Shown: one piece after another, positions 17,390-25,044 of the stretch
How the letters are laid out: each line of letters opens with the position of its first letter
Position numbering within the stretch: the first letter of the stretch is position 1
Source of the DNA: Rhodospirillaceae bacterium bin65
Lineage (GTDB): Bacteria; Pseudomonadota; Alphaproteobacteria; Bin65
Length of the DNA stretch: 42,042 bases
NCBI GenBank assembly: GCA_002238725.1
Contig: MPMX01000040.1
Location: 1-42,042, forward strand
Direction of reading: 5' to 3'
Notes under the pieces: generated by a model
Told to the model about the DNA's origin: nothing
The model's input: only the letters and a program-made list of their open reading frames with translations
Database searches by the model: none
Made by a program: the position numbers and the translations under genes

Positions 17390-18151
17390 TTATTTGGAAT
17401 TCAACCTCGCCAGTTGCCCACGTGATTCTCTCAGCCGTTTGTTGAACACCGCGATCCAGGCCTCGTGTTCTTCCTTCAAGCCCGCAACCAGCTCTTCGAC
17501 CAGCGCGTCGTCGATAGCTTCCGGGTGGCCGTGGGTGAACTTGTTCCGGCACTGTTCCACTTGCTTGAGCAGCGACGCCACGTGCCCGTAACCGAGGTCG
17601 TTGAGATCGGCCCGGTAGGTTGACGAGAACACCACCCTGTACAGTCTGTCCATCCGCGCACCGACGGAGGAATGGCGCTCTAGCAGATGATCCATCACCT
17701 CCCCAGGCACCGTCTTCGTCGTCTCCCGAAACAGCCTGCCGATACGCGTTTCGAAATAGCTCCAGAACAAGAGCACCACGATGGCGCGTGAGGACGGCCG
17801 GCTGTTCTCCGGGACCGAGCCGTACAGGCCGGCGTCGACAGGCCTCCGCCATTCCCGTTCCAGCATGCTCAGGTAGACCCAGTCCTCATATCTTCCCTCG
17901 GCTCCGGCCAAATCGGGCTTCACACGCAGTTCGTAACCGTCGGTGTCGCGTGTCACCAACGGAGCGGGCTCTACCTCCACCCAAGCCTTACCGCACGCGC
18001 TACATTGTGCTTCTAGATTGATTGTCCGAATTCCCCCGCACATGCAGCGGACGTATCCGCTCCAGAGACATGCCCACGACCAGTCGTCCGGCATTGATTC
18101 GTACCACAGGGGATCCTCGTCCCGGCTGCCGCCGGTTCCTACCTCACCCAC
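17390..18151 (-). CDS. Zinc-ribbon plus HEPN-like protein of Ub-like operon
   Basis: 253 residues with a GTG start preceded by AAGGGG. Cysteines C36, C38, C50 and C53 form a zinc-ribbon-like knuckle. The C-terminal half is helical and contains CRNKFTHGHP, where R202 and H207 fit the Rx4-6H signature of HEPN RNases. HEPN proteins commonly act as RNA-cutting effectors in defence and toxin systems. It is downstream of the JAB-E1 gene on the same strand (118-base gap), so it likely belongs to the ubiquitin-like operon. It may be the effector or the conjugation target. Both roles are inferred. Confidence 0.6.
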   Translation of the reverse strand: MGEVGTGGSRDEDPLWYESMPDDWSWACLWSGYVRCMCGGIRTINLEAQCSACGKAWVEVEPAPLVTRDTDGYELRVKPDLAGAEGRYEDWVYLSMLEREWRRPVDAGLYGSVPENSRPSSRAIVVLLFWSYFETRIGRLFRETTKTVPGEVMDHLLERHSSVGARMDRLYRVVFSSTYRADLNDLGYGHVASLLKQVEQCRNKFTHGHPEAIDDALVEELVAGLKEEHEAWIAVFNKRLRESRGQLARLNSK

Positions 18152-18269
18152 GCTCAGACCCCTTCTTTTGCTTTGTCCTTGTCCAACGCGCGTCTGCTAA
18201 CCGAGTTTCTCGATCCCCGCGGCAGCCTCGCAAGACCTTTCCGAGAAACCTGCCATCGAATCCAAATTC

Positions 18270-19640
18270 TCAACCCGTTGCCGTGGGCAGTTCCATCGCA
18301 TCGCCCACGCCAAGCCTTTTTCCGCACTCCCGGCAGTCCGGATCCTTCCGCGGCACCACCTTCTGCACGACGTGCCGCAGGAAATGATGATGTTGATACA
18401 CCGCATCGCCGCCCTTCGGCCGCAAATCGAGAAAGTCGAACAAGAAGTTATTGACCGCCTGTCCCGCAGCCACGGCATTGAGCGTGATCACGCTGGGGTC
18501 GGGCTCCCTTACCCCGTAGTCCTGGGCCTTGCGCTCCTCGTCCGTCTTCGCCTCGATCGCCAGTTGCGTTCCATCGATCAGCCCGTTGCACCAGAGGCAC
18601 CCTGTTCCCGGCCGCAACTGCCGGACTGCGCACATGGCCTCCTCGACCGAGCCATCCGCGCCCGGCCTAATCTTGGCACCCATCTGCACGGCAGGAATCA
18701 GGTACTGGTGCACCAGCGCGTTCACCACGAGCCGGCCCCGCATGGAGTCCGCCGCCATGAAAATGAAATCGCAGTCTCGCAGCTTCTTGGCGACCGGGTC
18801 GCTCGCAACGTCGCCCCGTATCGCCTCCAGCCGGATATCCGGTCTTGCTTCCCGCAAATGCCGCACGGCGATCTGCGTCTTGAACTGCCCGGTCTCGACG
18901 TCCGTCGGCGTCGCGCCGACGACCCGGGACAGGTTGGTGTCCTCGATGACGTCGAGATCGACCAGGACGAGGTGTCCGACGCCGAGGCGCGCGAGATACT
19001 CCGCGACCAGGGAGCCGACGCCGCCCAGCCCCACCACCGCTACTTTGCTCGCCCCCAACACGGCCTGCCCGGCATTGCCGAACATGCGCACCTGTCGATC
19101 GAAGCCGGCGCCCGCCTTGGCCGCCCGCTGAGGGTTGGCATACAGCCTTCTGATGGTCCGTCCGACGATTCGGTACGACCCGAGCGCCCGGCGCGTACCG
19201 TCTGGCATCCAGATGTCCGCGGCCACCGCGCGCCGCCCGAAGACCAGTGCGCCGACCGGCACGCCCTTACCGATGTCGCGCAATGCCGGATAGCCCCGTT
19301 CGTGCGAGTCCATGTCGACCTTGCTGAAGCGCACGGACCTGTCGGACCCGTGATTGTGTACCGCCAGGTAGGCCATGCGCTCGTCTCGGCATCGCACGAT
19401 CTGCCGGTGGATAAATGTAGGGGCCAACGCGCGGTAGCCGTATTTTCCGGGAACGTAGTCCGTCCCCACCTGCGCCGGCTCCACAGCATTGACCAGCAGA
19501 CGAAGCCCGGCGCCGCAGGACACGATCCCCGCGCGTAGGACCGCGCCGTATTCGTCTCCGTCGCCCGGGTAAAGATGCGCCATCAGGCGGTCGTGATCCT
19601 CTTCCCGGATCGTGACGTCGCATGTCGGTTCGCTCTTCAT
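18270..19640 (-). CDS. JAB-E1 fusion: ThiF-type activating enzyme
   Basis: 456 residues. Residues 10-150 form a JAB/JAMM-like peptidase domain: E30, then HNH at 95-97 followed by S106 and D109. Residues 180-430 form the ThiF/E1 adenylation domain: GLGGVGS at 204-210, VDLDVIEDTNLSR at 228-239, and zinc cysteine pairs at C348/C351 and C436/C439. The E1 part should adenylate the C-terminus of the small ubiquitin-like protein encoded two genes upstream. The JAB part should process or remove it. Its ATG overlaps the stop of the E2 gene by four bases. Such JAB-E1, E2 and Ubl sets are known as prokaryotic ubiquitin-like systems. Confidence 0.85.
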   Translation of the reverse strand: MKSEPTCDVTIREEDHDRLMAHLYPGDGDEYGAVLRAGIVSCGAGLRLLVNAVEPAQVGTDYVPGKYGYRALAPTFIHRQIVRCRDERMAYLAVHNHGSDRSVRFSKVDMDSHERGYPALRDIGKGVPVGALVFGRRAVAADIWMPDGTRRALGSYRIVGRTIRRLYANPQRAAKAGAGFDRQVRMFGNAGQAVLGASKVAVVGLGGVGSLVAEYLARLGVGHLVLVDLDVIEDTNLSRVVGATPTDVETGQFKTQIAVRHLREARPDIRLEAIRGDVASDPVAKKLRDCDFIFMAADSMRGRLVVNALVHQYLIPAVQMGAKIRPGADGSVEEAMCAVRQLRPGTGCLWCNGLIDGTQLAIEAKTDEERKAQDYGVREPDPSVITLNAVAAGQAVNNFLFDFLDLRPKGGDAVYQHHHFLRHVVQKVVPRKDPDCRECGKRLGVGDAMELPTATG

Positions 19641-20038
19641 TGGATCTTTTCCAGGAAGTCGAGGATCTTCAGGAACTTCGCCACAGCGGTCTGCCCAGAA
19701 TTCTGGATCCTGCTGTTCCGTCGGGAAATCTGGATTGCCGGGCGCCCGCAGAAGTTGTGCCCGGCGGTGATCGGCGCCTCGAAGGCCTTGCCGTCCCGGC
19801 GCCGTACCGCGGCGTCCATGAACACCGGATATATGTCCGCATAAGGATACTGGGGGGGAATGTGCCCCCCCAGCCAGGACTGCTTCGGCTCGTAACGCGC
19901 ACCGATGGCCACACTTTCAACCATCACGTGAGCCCCTCCCTGTCCATCTTCGCTCACCGTAAGCTCCGAATTGGGAAAGGCCCGCTTCAGCTCTTCGATG
20001 GCCTCGCTAACCTCCGCCCTCACCCCACTACCCCGCAT
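19637..20038 (-). CDS. Prokaryotic E2-like protein
   Basis: 133 residues. A UBC-like pattern is visible: an N-terminal helix (EAIEELKRAF), three strands, the PPQYPYADIYPVF segment at 61-73, and HNFCGRP with C97 as likely catalytic cysteine, then a C-terminal helix. This fits the Prok-E2 group E type that accompanies multiubiquitin-domain proteins. It would accept the activated ubiquitin-like protein from the E1 and pass it to a target. The start overlaps the modifier stop (TGATG) and its stop overlaps the E1 start, so stoichiometry is probably set by coupled translation. Confidence 0.75.
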   Translation of the reverse strand: MRGSGVRAEVSEAIEELKRAFPNSELTVSEDGQGGAHVMVESVAIGARYEPKQSWLGGHIPPQYPYADIYPVFMDAAVRRRDGKAFEAPITAGHNFCGRPAIQISRRNSRIQNSGQTAVAKFLKILDFLEKIQ

Positions 20039-20358
20039 CAGCTGTTGTCGTCGGGTTCGATGGCCGTGAAGCTCAGGTGCTCGCGAATGACCACCTTGTC
20101 GTCGTCGCCGATGACCTTGGCGGTCCCGTTCGGCATTTCTTGCTGGAGCACGAAGTTCGGCTTGATGCCGACACCCTGCCTGATCGCCTCCTCCTTGATC
20201 TCCAGCCCTGACGCCGGTCCATCCAGCATCTCCACCTTCTGGCTGTTGACCTCGATCTCGACCTTCTTCGGCTCCGTGCCCGGACCCTCCCCGGGCTTCA
20301 CGTCCTCGACCGCCGGCCTCTTCCCGCCGGCTTCGATTCCTTCGTCGTTCACCATCAT
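20038..20358 (-). CDS. Multiubiquitin-domain ubiquitin-like modifier
   Basis: 106 residues from the ATG at 20358, chosen for the AAAGGAG ribosome-binding site 8 bases upstream; a longer frame to 20496 would run through the promoter. Residues 33-106 match the multiubiquitin family beta-grasp pattern (VEIEVNSQKVEM, LEIKEEAIRQGVGI, FVLQQEMPNG, DDKVVIREHLSFTAI). There is only one such domain. The C-terminus ends EPDDNS, without the diglycine of eukaryotic ubiquitin, so conjugation would need tail processing or a different linkage. It is the first gene of the operon. Confidence 0.8.
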   Translation of the reverse strand: MMVNDEGIEAGGKRPAVEDVKPGEGPGTEPKKVEIEVNSQKVEMLDGPASGLEIKEEAIRQGVGIKPNFVLQQEMPNGTAKVIGDDDKVVIREHLSFTAIEPDDNS

Positions 20359-20397
20359 CGCACTTGCTCCTTTGTTATACGATTGCTGATGAGCAAG

Positions 20398-20426
20398 AAT
20401 ATAAGGGTTGCGAACCAGCACGTCAA
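20398..20426 (-). promoter_or_regulatory. Sigma70-type promoter of Ub-like operon
   Basis: On the minus strand TTGACG (20426-20421) is followed after exactly 17 bases by TATATT (20403-20398). Transcription would start around 20390, about 30 bases before the ATG of the modifier gene at 20358. The region is AT-richer than its flanks. It lies between the modifier gene and a divergent XRE gene, which is the natural candidate to regulate it. I see no obvious palindrome. Confidence 0.7.
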
Positions 20427-20554
20427 TTGCTATTTCGCATTTTAGGTTGACGACTTTGGAAAGAACTGCACATGCGGATGACCACCGCCGGGCCACCGCT
20501 TCGCCCCCTAATCACCGGCCGGTACTTCGCCCGCCTGCCGTCGGACGGCGCCGC

Positions 20555-20914
20555 ATGACCCGACGCGCCCAATTCGATTTCCCCTCCTTCTATGCCGCTC
20601 TCAGCGCCACGGTAAAAGCGCGTGACACGACCTGGAAAATCGTCAGCGAAGAAACGGGCGTCTCCCAAACCACCCTTTCCCGAATGTCAAGCGGCCGCCA
20701 GCCTGACGCCGCCAGCCTTACTGCCCTCTCAGCCTGGTCTGGGCTCAATCCCGTTGACTTCACGTCCGCACAGAGGCGCGAGCGCGAACCCATGGCAATG
20801 GTCTCCAAGCTACTTCGCGCCGATCCCAACCTCGACCGCGACGGCGCCGATGCACTCGAGTCCATTATCAACACCGCCTACGATCGCTTCAGGCGTCGGC
20901 GCGAAAGCCGTTAG
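20555..20914 (+). CDS. XRE-like HTH regulator, divergent to Ub-like operon
   Basis: 119 residues from the ATG at 20555 (MTRRAQFDFPSFYAAL). A helix-turn-helix of Cro/C1 type spans about 10-60 (WKIVSEETGVSQTTLSRMSSGR). The tail is helical and ends in a very basic stretch (DRFRRRRESR). The frame is open upstream to 20408, but those residues are low-complexity and cross the neighbouring promoter, so the later start is preferred. It is transcribed divergently from the ubiquitin-like operon and likely controls it. Confidence 0.7.
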   Translation: MTRRAQFDFPSFYAALSATVKARDTTWKIVSEETGVSQTTLSRMSSGRQPDAASLTALSAWSGLNPVDFTSAQRREREPMAMVSKLLRADPNLDRDGADALESIINTAYDRFRRRRESR

Positions 20915-20959
20915 CCTCGACGCACCCGGCCTCCTTTCGAAACACTCCTGCCCAGCGCC

Positions 20960-21217
20960 CTATTTTTCCCCTACCGCTGCACGTCTTTGACGCCTCGAAG
21001 CGGGGCTCGGCGAAAACCGCAACTCTGCCGACCGCTCCTCATTCTTCCTAATTTCCTTTTCTATCTCGGGAATAGTTTGTTCCTTCATTGCCCTCGAGTA
21101 TTCCCTCAAAACACCTTCGTCTAGCGCCTTGGCTCCCTTTTTCTCGAGGTATTCATTCAACCACCTGTTCATGAGCCGCCCCCTGCTTCCACCGTCTCCG
21201 GTCCAATCGTCAACCAT
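20960..21217 (-). CDS. Small charged partner of cysteine-peptidase gene
   Basis: About 85 residues from the ATG at 21217 (MVDDWTGDGG), eight bases after the stop of the upstream gene. It is strongly charged and helical in the middle (EGVLREYSRAMKEQ, then IEKEIRKNEERSAELRF), which could form a short coiled coil, and ends in a basic tail. No domain recognised. Its tight spacing suggests a partner of the putative peptidase, for example an inhibitor, toxin or substrate. The start could also be at 21277, overlapping the upstream gene. Confidence 0.5.
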   Translation of the reverse strand: MVDDWTGDGGSRGRLMNRWLNEYLEKKGAKALDEGVLREYSRAMKEQTIPEIEKEIRKNEERSAELRFSPSPASRRQRRAAVGEK

Positions 21218-21225
21218 ACCACCGG

Positions 21226-22746
21226 TCACCAGTTCACCGGTCTCAAATTGTCTTCCATCCGGCCAAGCGGAGTACACTCCGGTCGGTCCAGTTCGAATTC
21301 TTTTCCGCTCGGTTTGCCCGACGAACGATCAAATGCAATTGCTAACTCATGGTTATGACACAACCACATGGGGTGTTCGTCGGTTGGGCTCGCGCTAGCA
21401 TCAATCACCGCTCGCGCAGCAATATGCCCGCACGCCCACTCTTGCTCCGAAGCATATTCAATCACCCAAACAAATTGGGCGGTTCTCACGTGCATAAACA
21501 AATTGACCAACTCTTCACCCATCTGAGATCTATTTTCCTTTACGTAACGTCTCAGTGCCGAAATCGTAGTTATAAAGTATCTGCGCAACAAAATGTCTTC
21601 TTCCGGCAAGTCCAATTTAGCCTTATATGATCGATACAAAGCACCTCGAGAAAACGATTCCACCGCGTGTGCAGGATAATATATCTTCTCCGGCAATGGA
21701 ACGATGAAAGCAGTGAAGTCTCTTGCCGTATAGGCTGGTGACACTGCGCCCGGCACTTGTTTTCCTCCGACACCCACCGTACTGTAAGGAAGCAAGTTGT
21801 CATCAACCGCCAAGAGGCTCTCGACTTGAGTCCACACATGAGAATTATCGCCACTCACTTCGCAGGATGGCTCCACCCACGAATATCCCGCAACCACTAT
21901 AGCATGTCCTTCATTCTCCAATGCCACAAACAAGGGAAAGCCCGATTCTAGATAACTTAATAGTTGCGCGTAGAAGCTACTGTCTTGATCATCTCCGTTC
22001 GTATCTTCCTCCCATTTCTTTACTACCATCAAGGGATAACATCCAGCAGCCTGAAATATACGCTCAGCCTCATACACCGTCAGTCCTAAAGACGGCGTCA
22101 ATCCTCCTGGATCAAATGGTTTAGCCAACCTTGTAACATCGTGTACTAACAGCTCTTGATGTTGCGGGTACTGTTCGCTGTAGTGCCTGAGAATCGCCCA
22201 GCACGAAACATGCGCACAAACCGCGATATCAGCGGGCTGTGACATAGAAGGAAATCCCCGGGCACTAAGCGTCTGACCGATCAAGTGCACTTTGTGATGC
22301 GATTGGATTACATTTCCTCGCGCTCCTATTCTGATCCGCGGTGAAAACACCGACCGACCAAGAGTATGTTCTATTGTTGGTCGAAGCACGATAAACCCAA
22401 AATAACGGTAATCAAGCCATTCATCAGGCCCTTTCAAGTCTAATGGAGTATCGGAGTACTCGACCTCTCTATCAAAAAAATGTATCCGGACGCAATCGGC
22501 TCGATATGGTCTTCCCATCTTTGCATAATAGTTGTAAAGTGTACTCCTATAATCTTTGTCTATATAGCCATGCTCTATAAGAACTGCTCCCACTTCTCGG
22601 GATATGTTGTTCTTCAAATCCGCCGCGATCTTCTCGGGTCCAAATTCAATATCCAATATGTCGATCAGCCTATCATAGTCCTTGGAACTATAAATCTCGA
22701 GCCACGTATAGCTGCCTAGGCTAGTTTCGTTCGCTTTCTCGCTCAC
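21226..22746 (-). CDS. C39/papain-like cysteine peptidase candidate
   Basis: 506 residues. The central part fits a papain-like C39-type peptidase: Q170, then ADIAVCAHVSCWAIL with C177 as likely nucleophile, GHAIVVAGYS with H281, and VDDN with D315/D316 as third residue. Flanking N-terminal (1-165) and C-terminal (340-506) regions are unassigned. There is no signal peptide or membrane helix, so it probably acts in the cytoplasm, unlike exporter-linked C39 domains. The gene is visibly AT-richer than its neighbours, which suggests separate acquisition. With the small downstream gene it forms a two-gene unit. A defence role is inferred from location only. Confidence 0.6.
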   Translation of the reverse strand: MSEKANETSLGSYTWLEIYSSKDYDRLIDILDIEFGPEKIAADLKNNISREVGAVLIEHGYIDKDYRSTLYNYYAKMGRPYRADCVRIHFFDREVEYSDTPLDLKGPDEWLDYRYFGFIVLRPTIEHTLGRSVFSPRIRIGARGNVIQSHHKVHLIGQTLSARGFPSMSQPADIAVCAHVSCWAILRHYSEQYPQHQELLVHDVTRLAKPFDPGGLTPSLGLTVYEAERIFQAAGCYPLMVVKKWEEDTNGDDQDSSFYAQLLSYLESGFPLFVALENEGHAIVVAGYSWVEPSCEVSGDNSHVWTQVESLLAVDDNLLPYSTVGVGGKQVPGAVSPAYTARDFTAFIVPLPEKIYYPAHAVESFSRGALYRSYKAKLDLPEEDILLRRYFITTISALRRYVKENRSQMGEELVNLFMHVRTAQFVWVIEYASEQEWACGHIAARAVIDASASPTDEHPMWLCHNHELAIAFDRSSGKPSGKEFELDRPECTPLGRMEDNLRPVNW

Positions 22747-23787
22747 CAGCGTTCGTCCCCTATTCCTTCAGCAGCTGCTTTACGCTCACTCATTCTAAAC
22801 AATACTCCCGCACAATCCTCGGACGCGCACAACCTTCTTGCGTTAAATGCGATCAACTGCTTAGGTGAACCGGGTACAAGCCACCAACTGCGCAGCACGG
22901 CTTGCTTTTCGCATAAGCAGCGAGACAGCGTCCGGAAGGTGGGTCATGATATCGTATCGCAATCGGCGAAACTCCAAGTTTGAGGCATCTATGACGGCCG
23001 ACCCCGCGATCAAGGGTGATCCGCGGCTCGTAGGCGTCCTGCGACACTCCAGCTGGCCCGCGCCAGAGGGCGCCGCCATATGGCGCTCTAACACGTTTCT
23101 GCTTGTTCTGTCATAACGCACTGGTCGCGGCCGGGCTAACCGCCGCAATCCCAGGCCACGCCTCGATTCCCTGATCCGCGGGAAGGAACGGGTAGCGCCG
23201 CCGGTCTTCGCAGCGAAAGCGGGTGATTTCAACCTGCTGTCCCTCACCGGCTTCGAATGTCCCCGCACGCCGGCCAAACCCCGTTCATGCCGTATTTCTG
23301 CGGGTCATGTCCCATGGCGCGGTCCGATCTCGGCAGTTCTGCGCCAGCGCCGTGTCCCGCCGTGATTTTCCGCGACCGCCTCGCGGCGGGCGGCTTGACC
23401 CCGTCATCGTACCGCAACCGCTTGGTTTCGATATCCTGGCCTTCGGCGGCTATGTTTGTCCAAGATCGACTCGAACCCGTTCCACGACCTTCTTGCCTCA
23501 AACGCTATGCAGCATGCTCCCTGGCTGCGGCGCTACCCCCCTCCCGCCGGACGCTGTACCCTTCCGCCATCCCCTGATGGCATATCGCCCGGTTCCGGAC
23601 ACCGACTACCACGAATTCCCGCCTGCCGCGACGCCCGGCTCGCCTGGGCGCGGCCATTCCGTCGTCGCCGATTTCGCCGGTCAGCACGCACCGCAGCGGT
23701 GCTTGTACCTCCACCCGAGCCGCAGGGCTCGTTGCGTCCCGCCTTGCGCCCGAACCCCGACGGTTCCTTCAAATCGAACCCCTCAGG
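22747..23787. other. Long gap with repeat copies, no gene
   Basis: I see no supported gene. It contains copy 2 of the dispersed element (23250-23433) and two further copies of its short core at 22944-22985 and 23201-23239. On the minus strand around 23160-23200 it reads SFPRIRESR, a peptide produced by a common genomic repeat whose other frame reads VIPAQAGIQ. The rest is GC-rich without a coherent frame. Confidence 0.5.
23250..23433 (-). repeat. Dispersed ~180-bp element, copy 2
   Basis: The block at 23250-23296 and the block at 23399-23433 (CCCGTCATCGTACCGCAACC, then GCTTGGTTTCGA) match copy 1 at 11320-11503 with the same internal spacing. The intervening sequence is also partly alike (for example TGATTTTCCGCG versus TGATTCTTCGC). 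The minus strand translation shares E..R.R.DDG and MNGVWPA with copy 1. Confidence 0.6.
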
Positions 23788-24378
23788 CTACGCCGCCGGC
23801 CCCCCGTTGCCTTCCCCGCCCTGCCGGGACTTCCGCCATGCATACAGCTTGTCCACGAACTCCGGGATCAGCTCCGGCGCCAGCCCCCTGAGTTTCTCTT
23901 CATCCTCTTCCGTCAGGTCCGACCGGCCGCGACAGGAGTCGCTCAGCGCGATGATCAGGTCGAGCGACCTTGCCGCCTCACGGTCGTCGCTTCGCGCAAT
24001 CTGCCTCCACACGGCCCGGCGCAGCCGCATGCCTCGTTCGAAACCGCCGATCCATGGCTCCCACACGTCCTCGCCGCTGTCGGCGTCCACTCCCAGGACC
24101 GGCGCATAGTCCTCCGGGCTTTCCGCCAGCTCCCGCGCGATCCGGCTGTAATGCCCCATCACGGCCGCGATCGTCGCCTCCGTCCCTTCAGCATCCTCGA
24201 AGCCGATATGCGAGCCCCAGACCCCTGGAAGCCATTCGGACGGCGGGATCGTATGCGGGCAGACGATCAGGGCCGCGACATAGCCGTCCAGTTCCAAGAC
24301 ATTCATGCCCTCCCACTCGGACGGTATGGTCTCCAGCAGGTCTCGCAGCCGATAGATTTCCGGGTCGACATCGCTCAT
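23788..24378 (-). CDS. UPF0149 family protein
   Basis: 196 residues. The segment LDGYVAALIVCPHTIPPSEWL is characteristic of the UPF0149 (YgfB/YecA-like) family, and the protein is helical over its whole length, as expected. Function is not well established; members often carry a C-terminal SEC-C zinc motif. Here the SEC-C motif is absent from this gene but is present in the gene 160 bases upstream on the same strand. The pair may therefore act together. This is probably cargo or host background rather than a defence gene. Confidence 0.75.
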   Translation of the reverse strand: MSDVDPEIYRLRDLLETIPSEWEGMNVLELDGYVAALIVCPHTIPPSEWLPGVWGSHIGFEDAEGTEATIAAVMGHYSRIARELAESPEDYAPVLGVDADSGEDVWEPWIGGFERGMRLRRAVWRQIARSDDREAARSLDLIIALSDSCRGRSDLTEEDEEKLRGLAPELIPEFVDKLYAWRKSRQGGEGNGGPAA

Positions 24379-24537
24379 GGCCGGCAGTTATCCCTACAGC
24401 GCCGCAGCGGTCAATCGCCGTCCGCGAAGTGGCCTCGTTTGCGGAATGGGCGCCGCCGGCGCGCCGTCCGCGCCCTTCTGGCCCATCCTGTTGCTGCGCT
24501 GCCGGTGCGGCAGCGGCCCGTCGCGGAGCCCGGCTGC

Positions 24538-24975
24538 TCAGCAGGCGCCTCCGGGCGAGCCTCGAAGACGTTCGATGTCTTCGTAGAAGGGTTCGCGGCT
24601 TTCCGGGCCGAAGTCCTCGGGATGGGCATCCATCCAGGCAATCGTGCGCTCGAAGTATTCGATGGCGCGTTCGGTTTCGCCGCGCGCTTCGCAGACCATC
24701 GCCTTGCGCATGAGCCAATCGTGCACCTCGGGATAGCAGGTCCTCAGCTGCTCGCAGGCGGCATCGGCTTCATCGAGGCGGCCTTCGTCGACCAGGCCGA
24801 CGACGCTGTTCGAGAGCCGGTCGAGATCGGTCTCGGCCAGGTGGTAGCCATGTGGCGATACCGCCGGCGCGGCAGGTACGTGAGCGGCGCGACCGCGATG
24901 CCGGCAGCAGTGCTTGTACTTCCTGCCGCTGCCGCAAGGGCAGGGCTGGTTTCTGCCGATCTTCGCCGTTGACAC
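24538..24975 (-). CDS. SEC-C metal-binding protein with TPR-like tail
   Basis: 145 residues with a GTG start (VSTAKIGRNQPCPCGSGRKY). Residues 9-22 are a perfect SEC-C zinc motif (PCPCGSGRKYKHCC). Residues 40-140 are helical and TPR-like (SVVGLVDEGRLDEADAACEQL, AMVCEARGETERAIEYF). A purine-rich AGGGGA precedes the GTG. The frame is open upstream to 25128, but that part has no pattern, and the motif normally sits at the extreme N-terminus or C-terminus. Likely an adaptor protein; function unknown. Confidence 0.75.
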   Translation of the reverse strand: MSTAKIGRNQPCPCGSGRKYKHCCRHRGRAAHVPAAPAVSPHGYHLAETDLDRLSNSVVGLVDEGRLDEADAACEQLRTCYPEVHDWLMRKAMVCEARGETERAIEYFERTIAWMDAHPEDFGPESREPFYEDIERLRGSPGGAC

Positions 24976-25044
24976 CCGCCATCCCCTAGGCCTTCGAGTC
25001 CGATTATGATGCCCTGGCCGTGAATTTGAGACAAGGATACAGGA

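Noticed and set aside
18372..19538. 388-codon plus-strand frame over the JAB-E1 gene
   Set aside because: No motif; the opposite strand has full ThiF and JAB motifs and start/stop coupling with its neighbours.
22861..23277. 138-codon minus-strand frame in the long gap
   Set aside because: Runs through known repeat cores and a common genomic repeat (SFPRIRESR); it is not a natural protein.
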